Notes: generated by a model from the sequence alone, not told the origin. DNA of 64,000 nucleotides from Sternotherus odoratus (GCA_032164245.1 JAVMKO010000001.1:166461434-166525433), one strand, 5' to 3'; counted from the first letter of the stretch, positions 13,913-25,430 are shown. Made by a program: numbers and translations.

Positions 13913-13964
13913 GCTAGTGGATAAAACATTGGAGTAGATCTCAAGAGACCTGGATTCTAGTCCT

Positions 13965-14285
13965 TGTTCTGCTTGGTGACCCATGACTGTACCTCTTTCC
14001 CTGTCTGTAAATATGGAGCTGATAATGCTGATCTCCTTTGTAAAGAGCTTTGAGAAATACAAATGAAAAATTACAAGAGTTACATACATAAAACAAAGGC
14101 ATTACTACTATTAATTTTGTCTTTGTTGCTGACTCCCTGGGTGACCTCAGGAAAATCCTTTAAACTTTGTGCTTCAGTTTCCCACCTCTGTCCCAGGAAT
14201 ATCAACACTTACTTGTCTATCTCAGAGGGGTATTGTGAGAAATAATTTGGTGAATGCCCATAGAGCATTTAGGGGACTAAAGAAG
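13965..14285 (+). repeat. Two adjacent MIR/CORE-SINE-like relics
   Basis: Both parts show the MIR-like order: acctctttccctgtctgtaa then ttgtaaagagctttgagaaa; and gtgacctcagg, cttcagtttccca, attgtgagaaataat. Old and diverged. Confidence 0.5.
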
Positions 14286-15224
14286 CTACATGTGCTACAT
14301 TTCATCATCATCAAAATGTGGTGAATCAATAGCATTAAGAAAACTATGTTTCTCCTGTGTTCTCACTTCATATACCATCTGCTCCTTCATGCATTGCTCA
14401 GCTAGGTGTTCTTTTTCTGTGGAGCAAAGTACTTTATTTTTCCTCTTAAAAAGTTCACCCATTCCTACCCTACATCTGAGGCTATTAAAATGTCCATTCA
14501 GTGACATTGCCGTAAATGTTGAAAACGATATGTTACCAGAAAAGCAATCTTTTAGTGCTATTAGTAACAAGCAAGAATGGTTTCTACTGATAAAACTTCT
14601 GTACCAAGGTTCTAGCCTTTCAGATCTGGAGCTGAATGCCTTACAGCACTATTTAAAAACATTGAAACATGGAACTATCTTTACATTTAGCACCATTTCA
14701 AATCTGCATCTGAATTTGAGACAGATCTACCGATCAGGACAAACACCTGCTTTGGGTGTTTATTGCAGAGTATTTCTCAGCCTCTTCACTGGAGGCCAGA
14801 GTGGTTATAGCTTGTCATATAAATGACCTCATTGTGCTGCGGCGGCTTTTCTTTCTCTTGGCTGTCAATTCAACCCTAGTGTGATATGTAATGGGAGTAT
14901 GGTGAAACTGATGGCCAATGGCATGCATTTGGAGATGCCTGGTGAATTTAGAAGGGCAGTGGTGATAATGGCAGTTCTTTAGACAATATTTCCCAGTACA
15001 TCTCTTGTCTCAGGAACTTGCTAGTACACAGATAATTTTTTAAAATCCTAACATGGGAAATGTATAAATCAACAAATTAATTAGTGTGCTTCTCCCTCAT
15101 AGTCTCTCTCCTCCTGAGGCTTTAGGATGATTAGCATGAAGCTGGTATGCCATGATGCTTTTCATGCTGACCAGTAGTGTCTGACAAGCCCTGCCTATCT
15201 GTGGTATCCACCAGTTGTCTCTCA

Positions 15225-15365
15225 TTTTACACTTAGATTGTAAGCTTCTTGGGGCAGGGCCAGTCTTTTTGTTCTGCGTTTGTACAGCACCTAGCACAGT
15301 GGGACCCCACTCCATGATTGGAGTCCCCAGGTACTACTACAACACAAAGAATTAATAATAATATT
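15225..15365 (+). repeat. L2/MIR-type relic
   Basis: Contains agattgtaagcttcttgggg, ttgtacagcacctagcacag and a tail of aataataat. The same block occurs at 31865-31970. Confidence 0.6.
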
Positions 15366-17615
15366 GAGGCATGTTTTTACAGCACTTGTAGGCCCTGGTC
15401 CAGCAAAGCATTTAAATGTGTGCTTACCTTTAAGTACACAAGGATCTCTGCTGAACACAATGAGATCACACTTGGGCTTACCATTAAGTATTTGCACAAG
15501 TCTTTGAAGGGTCAGGGCAAAGCACCTGATGTTTTTTTCTAAGTGCTGAGTATATTATCATTTCCAATGGGGTTGTTAGCCCGAAACTTCCATGACATTG
15601 CAAACAGCCAAATTACTTATTGATTTATACCAGGAATAATTCACTCTGTCACTACATCTCTAGCCTTCCAAAACTGTTATTACATCTCCTACAGTATCAT
15701 TTAACATGGATGAGTAATACAATTCTATACCCCTCTGGAGAGAAGGGGTTTGTATGTTTATAAGCTCTTCAGTCTATATTTCTGTGCGCTGAAGTACACC
15801 TGCTCTTAAACCTGGTCTCTTTTAATCCTAACTTCCAAACAAAAAAGAGTGTATCGTTTCAGGTCTGAATGCAGGGGATGGCTGCACTTTTAGTGTCAGA
15901 TCCAAAGGTCATACAAGTCAGTGGCAGATTTTCCACTAACTTCAATGGGCTCTGGATCGGACCCCCAGTGTAGACGGAGTGGCTTAGGCATATGAATCCA
16001 AGCCCTGCCCAATAAAGGTTGTAACTCCAGTGATTTAGGCTCACATACCTTAGTCTCTAGGTATCACCAGGGTGGTGAGGTAAGCTTGGAAAGATATTTT
16101 CCTGATGCCCCTACCGCTTTCATACTTGTATGTAATGTGACACTGAATGGCTATGTAAGCAATCTGGCTGAATTTGGAGAAGGTGGGAGTGGCATTTCTA
16201 TTTGCAACATTCTTTATCAGTCTTTGTTAATGCACCTGGAAAGATAATCATGCAGTGCTGAGCAAGCTTAAAAACAACTAACCTACCCTCTGGCCCCCCA
16301 AACATAGATGGGTTCTCAAGAAATAATTAGGTGAGATAAAGTAAAGAAAAAGGAACAATCAATCAGAAAATCACTTACAATGTAATGCCTAATTGGTAGA
16401 TTAATCTTTAGTGAGTATAGATTAGCTGATGACTTTTTACAGCTTTATCCTCCAATATGCTCCTAGTTTTGAAAATATTTCTATTTCTTGCATATCCAAC
16501 CTACTGTTTTTATAAAGAGAACTCATTTTTCAAATAAGTCAGTAGATTGTTTCTGGGGATGTTTATTTTGAGACTAATTTAAAACCATGACTTTGTGTTC
16601 AGAAGTATAGCATGACTTATCCCTTGATCTTTTGCTCAGATGTTACAGGAGAGGCATCCTCTTAATAAGAAGACTGTTACTTAAATTAAATTAAGTTAGA
16701 AAGCAGTGTATTGTACCATCATGGCTTCAGAGTAGTTAGCCAGGTTTGAATGGTGACAGTGGGCTATTTGTTGTGGGGAGGTAATGGGTTTATCCTTGTC
16801 TACCGTTATTTAGCAAAAATAGAGCAGAGTTTACATCTCCCAGGACTCCAAAAGCTGGTAACTCCCCTCTAGACTATTCCTTTCTGCAGTTGTTCTAGGA
16901 ATTCAACGGAGCAATGCTGATTTACGGCAGATAAGAATCTGGACCTGTATGTGTTACTCATCTCTAAATCTTTTTTGGTTTTGCTGTGCTGATTTTGAGG
17001 TTTAGTCCCATATATTCTTTAGTAAATGGAGGATTTTCCTTTTAAAATAGGCTGACCATATTTCCTTGAGACAAAAACGGGACATTGGGATAGCAAAAAC
17101 GGGACGGGGTTATGTAATATTCTGTATTCATGAAAAAGTAAGACGATAAAAAAAGTTTTATTACATGAACATATTGACTTGAGCTAACAATTATTCTTCA
17201 GTGACAGAACTCATACAAAAATTTAGGTAGACGTAAAGGGGGACTGTATTTCACCACGATCGTACCATGAATATTTCTCCGATGAAGTAATCTTACGCAG
17301 CAAATTTCGGCCTTCAATACCTTATCATAAAACTTCTCACACTCCATGATTCTCTTCAGACACCTCAAATGACCCCCTATTTGCCTCCCTCAACCACATC
17401 AGCTTGTGGCTATGGCTCAGTTTCCTGCGTAGCATCTCACAGGCAGAAGCTTGTGCAACAAGAGCTTCCCCCAGGCCAGCCACTCTGCCTTCCTCCTCCA
17501 GGCAGGCCCCCAACCTCCTCCACTATCAGTAACCCTCTGACTGACCAAGTCCTCTCCCTATATCTCCTGCAGCAGAAACACGGCTTCTCACCAACCCCAC
17601 CACATCGCCCACGCA

Positions 17616-18082
17616 CAGGGCTGGCGACAGAAATTTGGGGGCCCCCTACTTTGATAGTTTGGGGGCCCCCCCAGCCCAGCCGGGGGCCCCCCCAGCCCAG
17701 CCGACAGCGGCTGGGCGACCCCCCCCCCCAGCCCAGCCCAGCCCAGCCCAGCCGGCGCTCCCCTCCCCCCAGCCCAGCCGACAGCGGCTAGGGGCCCCCC
17801 CAGCCAGCCGGTGCTCCCCCCCCCGCAGTGAGAGCTGCGTGAGCCGCCCTTTCTCCTCCCCTTCCCCTCCCCCCCCCCGGACAGCACTGCTGCCGCCGGG
17901 CCGGGCTCTCAGCTCCTGCTGGGGCCAGGCTCGCTTGTCCGGGGGAGAGCCGCGCCGCCTCCCCGCCCCTTCCCTGCTCTCCAGGTCCAGCGACAATGGG
18001 TACAGCTGTGTACCGGGGCCCCCCTAAAGTCGGGGGGCCCGGTACAGCTGTAACCGTAGTACCCCCCCTGTCGCCGGCCCTG
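17616..18082. mobile_element. 467-bp hAT-like miniature element nested in the larger element
   Basis: Ends are CAGGGCTGGCGACAG and CTGTCGCCGGCCCTG (imperfect inverted repeats), flanked by a perfect 8-bp duplication CCCACGCA (17608-17615 and 18083-18090). The inside is dominated by repeats of cccagcccagc and gggggcccc. It interrupts the interior of the 2.2-kb element, so it inserted later. Confidence 0.8.
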
Positions 18083-18229
18083 CCCACGCATGCCACAGCC
18101 ACCTGCCCAGGCCTTAGCTGTGCCTTGAAGACTGATGCCCCGTATGGGCTCTGAGGCTTGGCCCAACCCCCGCATCCATGTGTTCAGGGAAGGGGTTAAC
18201 CATGGTACCCCCCTACCCACCTGCCATCT

Positions 18230-18660
18230 CCCCTACCCACCCCCTGCCCCTCTTCACATCCAGCCCTGGACTCCCCAGTACCTCCCTTCACAGACAACCC
18301 TGCGCCCCCCACTTTCCCCCCACCCCCTTCACTCACAGCCCTGGACCCCCCCAGTACCCTCCTTCACACACAACCCTGTGCCCCCCATTCCTTGCCCCCA
18401 CTCCCCCAGTACCCCCTTCACACACAGCCTCATGCCCACCACCTACCACCCCCTTCACAAGCAGCCATGGCCCCCCCACTTCCCCTGTGCCCCTCTTCAC
18501 ATGCAGCCCCTGTACCTCCCTTCACACACAACCCTGTGCCCCCCACTTCCACACACGGCCTCTATGCACCCCTCTTTCCCCCTGCCCCCCTCACACGCAG
18601 CCATGCCCCCCCACCATACTCCCTCCCCCCTCCACCCCATGCCCCCCCGCCCGGTCCCCC
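18230..18660. repeat. C-rich degenerate minisatellite
   Basis: About 430 bp of degenerate tandem units built around phrases such as cttcacacacaaccctgtgc, ccccccactt and agtacctcccttcacac, with spacing of roughly 40-60 bp. Long proline-rich reading frames here are products of the composition. In minus orientation it follows the GRK-like donor and may be the beginning of the captured intron 1. Confidence 0.7.
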
Positions 18661-18667
18661 CACCCAC

Positions 18668-18719
18668 CATCACGCGCCTTGAGCAGCACGGTGTTGGCGA
18701 CGATGTTCTCCAGCTCCAT
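18668..18719 (-). pseudogene. Captured first coding exon of a GRK5/GRK6-class receptor kinase
   Basis: On the minus strand an ATG at 18719-18717 opens MELENIVANTVLLKARDG, identical to the conserved GRK5/GRK6 N-terminus except Asp for Glu at residue 17. The reading ends with a phase-1 donor, GAT G|gtgggt (GT at 18667-18666), which is where I expect exon 1 of these kinases to end. The N-terminal helix of GRKs is what docks on activated receptors. No further kinase exons are seen, so this is an orphan exon copied into the transposon, not a working kinase. It could still act as an alternative promoter and first exon. GRK5 and GRK6 are not separable from 18 residues; GRK4 fits less well. Confidence 0.85.
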
Positions 18720-19100
18720 GGGGCCCGGGGCGCCGCCGCCTCCTCCCCTCCCGGGCTCGCGCTGCCTCCAGCTCCACTCGGTGCCCGCCCCAGCTGCCGG
18801 CCTCGCCCCCTGGCTCCCTGAGCTCAGCAATCCCCGCGCCCGCGCCTCCCGCGCCGCCCCCTCATTGGGCCGCACGTCGCGTTTCCTCCACATGGGGGGG
18901 GGGACAGGGGGAGCGAGGCGCCAGGCAGCCCCTGCCCGGCCAGCAGCTCCACTCCGCCCCACGTGGGGGCGACCCAGCCAATCGTGCTGCGCGGGCTCTG
19001 CGGCGGTGAGGGAGGAGCAGGCCGGGGAGGGGGGCCCGAGGCCGTGAGGGGAAGGGACTGAAGGGCTGCGGGAGAGCGTGGGAGAAGGCGGGACCAGGCC
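18720..19100 (-). promoter_or_regulatory. CpG-rich captured promoter and 5'UTR upstream of the GRK-like exon
   Basis: Directly upstream of the GRK-like ATG the DNA is very G+C-rich with many CpG, in sharp contrast to the AT-rich intron around it. CCAAT-type boxes occur near 18865 (reads attgg on the + strand) and 18977 (ccaat), plus GC-box-like runs. This is what the CpG-island promoter of a GRK gene would look like after capture. Promoter function is inferred. Confidence 0.5.
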
Positions 19101-20238
19101 GTGGGTCCCTGAAATAAGCCGTGTTCAGTTTTTTTTAGCAAAACGCAAAAATGGGACAAATTTTATATTTATATAAAAAAGACGGGACGGTCAGAAAATA
19201 TGTAAAAAACGGGACTGTCCCGTTCAAAACGGGACATATGGTCAGCCTATTTTAAAAGCATCTCTGGATGTGAAATTGAAAAAGAGAAAATGTGCACTCT
19301 TAAGGTAGCTGTATAATCTACTGATAGATGCGTTTTATTAACAAGAAAAAGACTCATCAGTTTGCAGGAGTGTTGTTTAATTTTAAATGACAAAAACTAT
19401 TTGGGGTGCTTTGAAGTGGTAGTTTCATGACTAGGTTCCAAATAGCATTATTTCAGCATGATTTTCCATATTCATCATTCATATGTTCTTGAGTCAGTTT
19501 CTTTCACACATCATACAAAGCTAAATTCTGCCCTTGGTAGTAGACGTGCACATCTCAGTGAAGCTGTGTGTGTATATATTTGGTGGTAAAATATTACTAA
19601 CAGTCTAATTCTCCTAACCACTCCTTTAAACTTGTATTTTAGGTAAGTGTCCTGTTAGCCTGGGATAGTTTGCATGGTCATACATTTTTATGGATATTTT
19701 ATTCTCATTTCTTGTGTATGTTTTAAATATTTATAAAAAGCCATTAATGCCAATGAGGATAGGGGCATAAGAAATCAAAAGGCATAATATTTTTTTTTAA
19801 AAGTCTATGCTCAATAAGAGCTATGACTTTTAATTTTATGAGCCAATACAAAAAAGTGTCTCTAAAGAGAACTGTCATTCACATAAGCACAATGATAAAT
19901 GCAATATTTTGCAAGAGAATTTCAACAACTTTATAAAACCTCTCATAATAGTAGAATTCTTTTTTTAAGGTTAAGAGCGCCATTTTCATTCTAGAATTCC
20001 TTTGCTAGTTTGCATGGCCAAAAGCCATAAGTGTAAAGGACACACTACGTGAACAAATGGCTCTTGGAATGCAATAATAATTCTATCAGTATAAAGAGGT
20101 ACTGAGTCAATTGCCAAAATGTGTCATGCTTTTAGATATCTTTCAACATTTTTTTCTTAGCACCTACTTGCTCTTTCTCCAATTTTGTTCTGTAGATTTA
20201 TTGAGGTTCTCACATGTTGTTCATTTTCCGTGATTCAG

Positions 20239-20313
20239 GAGGTGAAAACTGCTGAAGAGACATCAAACCTTCCAAACGGTGACATTTCGGGTGAAGAGCA
20301 CAAAGTTGTGGAA
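20239..20313 (+). CDS. SH3BGR: SH3BGR exon 4 (acidic tail)
   Basis: The 75-nt exon encodes 25 residues, EVKTAEETSNLPNGDISGEE then HKVVE, between tccgtgattcag and GAA|gtaata, phase 0 at both ends. Composition (Glu-rich, Thr/Ser spaced) and the core TSNLPNGDISGEE resemble the mammalian tail segment around EDVGNLPEAQ. It lies 8.2 kb downstream of the previous exon; the intron contains the 2.2-kb hAT element described separately. This tail is low-complexity and fast-evolving, so assignment relies on position, phase, splice sites and composition rather than strong similarity. Confidence 0.85.
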
Positions 20314-20857
20314 GTAATAACTGAGTATTTTTTTCACCCTCAGAAGTCCACTTTCACCCATTCCAATCATCCAGCATGTTCTATTCCCCCCGAGTCCCAG
20401 TCCAACAAAACATTTAAGCAACATTCTTAACTTTAAGAATTTGAATAGTTCTATTGAATTCACAAGGACTGTGGCCTTTCACCTCACAGCAGAGCTAGAG
20501 ATGAGGTTGTTTTTTTAAAAAAGGAACAGACAAATAAATCCTTAGGGGCCATTCACATACTTAAAAAAGAGGCTCCTTTTGTCTTAAAGGGAGTGAGTAC
20601 ACCGATGCGCCCATGGTTTGTGTATGGATGAGTGTGATCTTGCACAGCTCACATGAACTTGCATCAGCACGAAAAATGAAGAAGTCTGGACTAGCTCTGC
20701 TTGTTCATTTCCCTGGAAAGAAATGTCAGACAGTCCAATGTCTGAATAAATGTTGGCAACTGTATAATGATTACTTGGCTTTGAACAGTGAGTTTCTGAG
20801 AGAGCACATAAACAATCAGTTTTGTACATCTATTGTCTTTCTTCCCCCCTCTGTAAC

Positions 20858-20977
20858 TAGAGTGACCAGTTAGAAAGTGTGAAAAATTGGGACGGGGGTG
20901 GCGTAATAGGCGCCAGTAAGAAAAAGCCCCAAATTATCAGGACTATCCCTATAAAATTGGGACATCTGGTCATTCTA
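20858..20977. mobile_element. 120-bp miniature hAT related to the 2.2-kb element
   Basis: Ends TAGAGTGACCAG and CTGGTCATTCTA, 8-bp duplication TCTGTAAC on both sides (20850-20857, 20978-20985). The ends and the phrase attgggacatctggtca parallel the termini of 17048-19249, which suggests a common transposase source. Confidence 0.8.
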
Positions 20978-21026
20978 TCTGTAACTGCCTGATGTTCTCT
21001 CTGCTGTGCTTTTCCTTTGTTGTCAG

Positions 21027-21128
21027 GAGACTGAAAAGTCTGAAGTAACTGAAGAAAATGAGGCACACACAGAAGACAATGTAGATGCAGTCACTAATTC
21101 TACTGAACTGCCATCAGAAGAGCAACAG
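21027..21128 (+). CDS. SH3BGR: SH3BGR exon 5 (acidic tail)
   Basis: The 102-nt exon encodes 34 residues (ETEKSEVTEENEAHTEDNVD and onward to ELPSEEQQ). The acceptor is tcctttgttgtcag and the donor CAG|gtaatt; both junctions are phase 0. Ten of 34 residues are Glu and two are Asp, as expected for the glutamate-rich region that names the protein. The 713-nt intron before it carries a perfect 120-bp miniature hAT element. No other in-frame reading through this segment has splice sites. Confidence 0.88.
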
Positions 21129-21629
21129 GTAATTTTATCTTTTCTTCTCTAGGAGTTTAATCCACATCTGGGTTAAATTTATTAAATTCAGACGTCTCCA
21201 TATAAATCTTTAAACTCCTCAGCATGAATCTCAGGATGGAGCTGGCTATATGTTGATCTAAAAAATGGCCACAACTGGCATTTGTGTGCATTCTTCTTCA
21301 GTTTCACAAAAATCATGGGAAACATGTAAATACGGGTAAATTTGCTCTGGGCCTTGATTAACAACAGCTGTCCTTTGGTTAACAGCTCCCCTCACCACTT
21401 ATAAACATGCACATTTTTAAAGCTCATCTAGAACTAAACACTAGTATGAGAAATAATCAGGAAACTAGAAGCTCAATCACTCTCTATACCAGAGAGAAAA
21501 GTTGTTGCCATCAATGGTTCAGGAACCTGAGGTGCTTGTAAAATCCTGTTATCCCCATACAAAACTGCTCCTAATGTTGCACAAGCATTCCCAGTACCAC
21601 TGCGAGTGCACTGCTTTGCTGCAAACCTT

Positions 21630-22035
21630 ATTGATTCACAGACTTTAAGGTCAGAAAGGACCATCATGATCATTAAGTCTGATCTCTTGCACATTACAGG
21701 CCACAGAACCTCACTCACTCCTGTAATAGACCCCTAACCTCTGGCTGAGTAATAAAGTTGTCAAATCATGGTTTAAAGACTTCAGGTACAGAGAACTCAT
21801 CATTTACACTAGTTTGATCCTGCAAGTGACCCATGCTCCAGAGGAAGACGAAAAACTCCCAGGGACTCAGACAATCTGACACGGGAAAAATTCCTTCCTG
21901 ATCCCAAATATGGCGATCAGTTAGACTCTGAGCATGTGGGCAACACCCACTAACCAGACACCTAGAAAAGAATTCTCTGTAGTAATTCAGAACCTTCCCC
22001 ATCTAATGTCCCATCACCAGCCCCTCTGGATTTTT
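21630..22035 (-). mobile_element. CR1 LINE 3' fragment, minus orientation
   Basis: The sequence contains the characteristic CR1 3' block (ggtcagaaaggaccatcatg, cacagaacctcactcactcc, aaattccttcctgatccca). It is older and more diverged than the copy near 7000. Edges are approximate. Confidence 0.75.
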
Positions 22036-22325
22036 GCCACTATTTGTAAAAAACACCAGTCAGGTCCTGCTCTAATTTGCTAACTTCAGAAAGGTACCAG
22101 TGGAAAGAAATGTGCTGGGAACTATATGCTTGTGGTCTGTTCAGTATTCTGGTACAGCAACAACCAGTGGGAGTGCTATCTGTGAATATGCTGCAGACCC
22201 AGAATGTGGAGATGGTTATTTATGTTTGTGGAAGAGGGGAATCTCTTCCTCCTTGGTTAGGTGTTTTAAGTTACTGACCTGCTCCAGTTCTCTGAGTGAG
22301 TGGCACAGACTTCCCATGTGTAGGG

Positions 22326-24060
22326 CAGGGTGGATTTGATTTAAATCATATTGATTTAAATCACTAGTCAGGAAGATTCAATTTAATCATGGATTTCTAC
22401 ATAAAAGTGCATTCTTGTTGGTTGTTATAAGCTTAATACATATTCTTTACAACTCAGAGATAGACGTAGGTTTCATTTTTAGAAGGTACACACTATACAT
22501 TTTTTAAGTGATTTATTTTGAAAACTTTTCAGATTAGTTTTATAGCTATATCAGAAAATGATTGATTGGTTATTTCATTTACCAAAGATAATTGAAACAG
22601 ATATTTATGAAGTCATTGGGAGGTGAACTCCAATTCAACAGGTTAATCATTAATATTTGGAGGATTTTCTTGCCATGCTGTATTAGGAGGAGAACATCAC
22701 CAGACAGACATGTAAATTGTTTTATTTAACTAAAACAACAATGTTATATATTCTGGATTATTTTCTTCGACAGCAAACATATAATATTTTAACAAAACAA
22801 ACAAGCATATGAAGTTTTGAATGTAGTTAAACATTCAAGTTTTTTAAGATCAGATTTTTTTTGTTAAAATTGTTTTTAACTAAAATAGATAAATGATTTT
22901 TTTTTAGGGAAAAAAAACCCCAAAATTAAATCAACTGTCAGTCAGGTCAACATGAGAAATTTAAAATATTGGCTTCTGCAGCTAACTCTGTCATCTTCTC
23001 CTTCATTTTCCTGTTTGTTCATAATCTGGAAAGAAAAATGAGCTTTCCTGCTTTTTCAGGTCCCAAACAATTTCTCAATTTGGAATGAATTAGTCCAAAA
23101 GAAGAAAATATTCTTTCTACATGGGCAGAAGAAGCTACTGCTGTTAAAAGTGAGATTGTCACTTCAACAGTCTCTAAATCCAAGTGCTTAAGTGATTTCC
23201 ACCAGTTCACTGGTGTGACTTTCTTTAAAATATAATCAGCAAACATATATTTCTTGAATGGTTCTTATTCCCAAACTAGGTCTCTTTTATGGCCTGCTAC
23301 CATTGTAAGTTTTCTCTTCTAGTGAGGGAATGGTATGATAGATCTCAAATCAATGAAGGTTACATTCAGTAAGACCTCAAGACTTCTAGAATATGCTGCT
23401 CAAACAGTTTCACTTTTTTCCCCTACTGCCTGTCCCTCCCTTCTCACATTTATCTCCAGACTTCTTCTCCTTGTCCAGATCTATTCTGCCCCCAACAATC
23501 TTCTATTGATTGAACTTTTTGAAACTTTGCACTTTTAGAGAAAGATAAAGGATTGACTCTGTGTACACAAATTTGCAGAGGGACAATAGAGTTGAGGTTT
23601 GTTATTTCTCACCTCTAGATATTATTTATTTATTTAAAAACATTTTTGCGGTTAACAAGCATGTTACCTCTGGAGATTCAAATCCAAAGTTTGTGAACTG
23701 CAAAACTAGCATCTCTGATGGTATCTTCTGGACTGAGCACTGAGTCCCATTGGATAGATAGAAAGATTAACCTAAACAATCTATACAGAAGCCTGGAAAC
23801 CCAGAAGATTGAGTCCCTAATCCATTAACTATTGGAATTCATTTATAAAACTTTTCTTAAACTTTACATGAATTGTCTCATACTACAGAATTAGAATTTA
23901 TAATCCCTATCCCATTATTAAATATCTTTAAGCTATAATGTATCTTAATGAAAACTATCTTTAGATAGGTTTTTTCCTTAAAAGGTATTTTATCAAAAAA
24001 ATTGATTCAAATAAGAAAAACAGATTTTTAAAAAAATATCATTGATTTTTATTCACCCTG
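22326..24060 (-). mobile_element. 1.7-kb hAT transposon with transposase remnant
   Basis: Termini CAGGGTGGAT and ATTCACCCTG with 8-bp duplication GTGTAGGG / GTGTATGG (22318-22325, 24061-24068; one mismatch). On the minus strand, 23246-23019 encodes a 75-residue piece resembling the C-terminal dimerisation region of hAT transposases (AHVERIFSSFGLIHSKLRNC). The N-terminal and catalytic parts are missing or decayed, so it is an inactive, internally deleted copy. Confidence 0.85.
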
Positions 24061-25179
24061 GTGTATGGAACCAGGAGATGATCCCTCCCCCCACTACTTT
24101 GCATGACTGTAGTTGGTTGATTGGGGCATGTCTTTCTGCAGCAGGCTGACTTTTCTTCTGAATAGGTGGACCTGCAGCTGTGTTAATACCCAGAATCTTC
24201 TGTATCTTTTGTGGCTTAGAAGGTAGTAGAAACACTATGCTGAACTGAACCTCTCCTCTTTGAATGGGAGTCACAGACATTTCATCTCTTTGCCAGTAAC
24301 AGACCTTAAAGATGAAGGCAGAAGTTTTTTTTTCCTTTGGTTGCAGAGTTTTCCCAAAGGATGTACCTGTCTCTGAAAGCCTCATCCCACTTCTTCACTT
24401 ATTCCAAATCATTAAGGATCAGATGCACCTCCATGAATAAGGGTTAGCACCCATTAAAGTTTAATTTAAACCCTCAACATAGGGCTTTAGTGGGACTTAG
24501 GTCCCTGTGCCAGCTCTCAGCACAGGGCTGAATTTCATCCTTCAATTGCATCTGTTCATTTTCCAAGCTTTGCTCATTTTCAGCCTGCACACAGTGGTCA
24601 TTTAATACCTCTTTCCTCAAACCTTGGGGGAAGCCCTGGGTAAAGGCTGTAAAACATCCCTTGGCTGTATTGGGTTACTTGCTGTTCGGGCTGGCATTCT
24701 AGTCTAATGGTTTTAAAATGGGAACAGAATGCTGGAACAAGTTGTTGAAGTCTTAAAATGTATCAAGCAGCTGTGCATGAGAGGCTTTGTAATGACATAA
24801 TGGCATGTCATTTCTTGCTGGTCTTCATTTCTTACAGGATAGGTTTGAGGCCCAGGTGGAAAACATTGTCGTTTGGCAGTATAATAGCTAGGTAGGGGGG
24901 GTGGAGAGGAAGTACTGTGTTTAAAGTGATCTTTTTACGGTTATGGCATAATCTGCTTTTTCTTCTGAGTTCTCTCATAGAGCATATTTCACCCTCCAGA
25001 CTCCAGCTATGTTCAAATGTTCTTTCAGGGGTACAAAATAAAGGGAATAAAATCTCCCCAAACAACTGTCATACAGTACTCCAAATGCCATTAAACTCAT
25101 GAACTTCTGCTAGCTCCTAGAAGGTCACCACTTCTATTTCTGCTATATTCTCTGTAAGGGAGGGTAACTGAAACTGAAG

Positions 25180-25430
25180 AAAGGAAGGGTGGTGTAGCAG
25201 TTAGGGTGCCAGCCCAGGATTCAGGAAATCTAGGTGAAGTTTCTTGCTCAGTCATGGGCTTCCAATATGAAACTGGACAAATCACTTAGACTCTGTATGA
25301 TTCCCTATCTGTAAAGGGAGAACAATAGCACTTCCCTACCTTACAGGGATGATGTGTGGATAAATATGTTAAAGGTTGTCAGATACTCAGGTACTATGGT
25401 AATGGAGACTATATAAGTATATAAGATAGG
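25180..25430 (+). repeat. MIR/CORE-SINE-like relic
   Basis: Contains ggtggtgtagcagttagggt, gacaaatcacttagactctg, ccctatctgtaaagggagaa and cttacagggatgatgtgtgg in MIR order; near full length. Confidence 0.65.

Larger units (their letters stand above)
17048..19249. mobile_element. 2.2-kb hAT-type element carrying captured host DNA
   Basis: Terminal inverted repeats begin TAGGCTGACCATAT at 17048 and end ATATGGTCAGCCTA at 19249, flanked by a perfect 8-bp duplication TTTTAAAA (17040-17047 and 19250-19257), the hAT hallmark. Sub-terminal DNA on both sides is rich in the motif acgggac. No transposase reading frame is recognised, so it is non-autonomous. The interior holds a second hAT-like element (17616-18082), a C-rich degenerate minisatellite (about 18230-18660), and a CpG-rich block with a GRK first exon on the minus strand. 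It lies in the SH3BGR intron between exons 3 and 4. Confidence 0.85.
12012..20238 (+). other. SH3BGR: SH3BGR intron between exons 3 and 4
   Basis: Intronic. Besides the listed elements (13673, 13965, 15225, 17048), the stretches 12012-13670, 14290-15220, 15370-17040 and 19258-20238 contain nothing I recognise. A 178-codon open frame at 14290-14826 has no recognisable domain. Confidence 0.75.

Noticed and set aside
14290..14826. 178-codon + strand open frame
   Set aside because: No recognisable family, atypical Cys/Ser-rich composition, inside an SH3BGR intron without splice or promoter support.
17369..18102. Several open frames over 100 codons
   Set aside because: They are low-complexity translations of the nested GC-rich miniature element.
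18178..19047. 289-codon + strand open frame, proline-rich
   Set aside because: It is made by a C-rich minisatellite and the CpG block; no recognisable domain, and the real signal there is on the minus strand.
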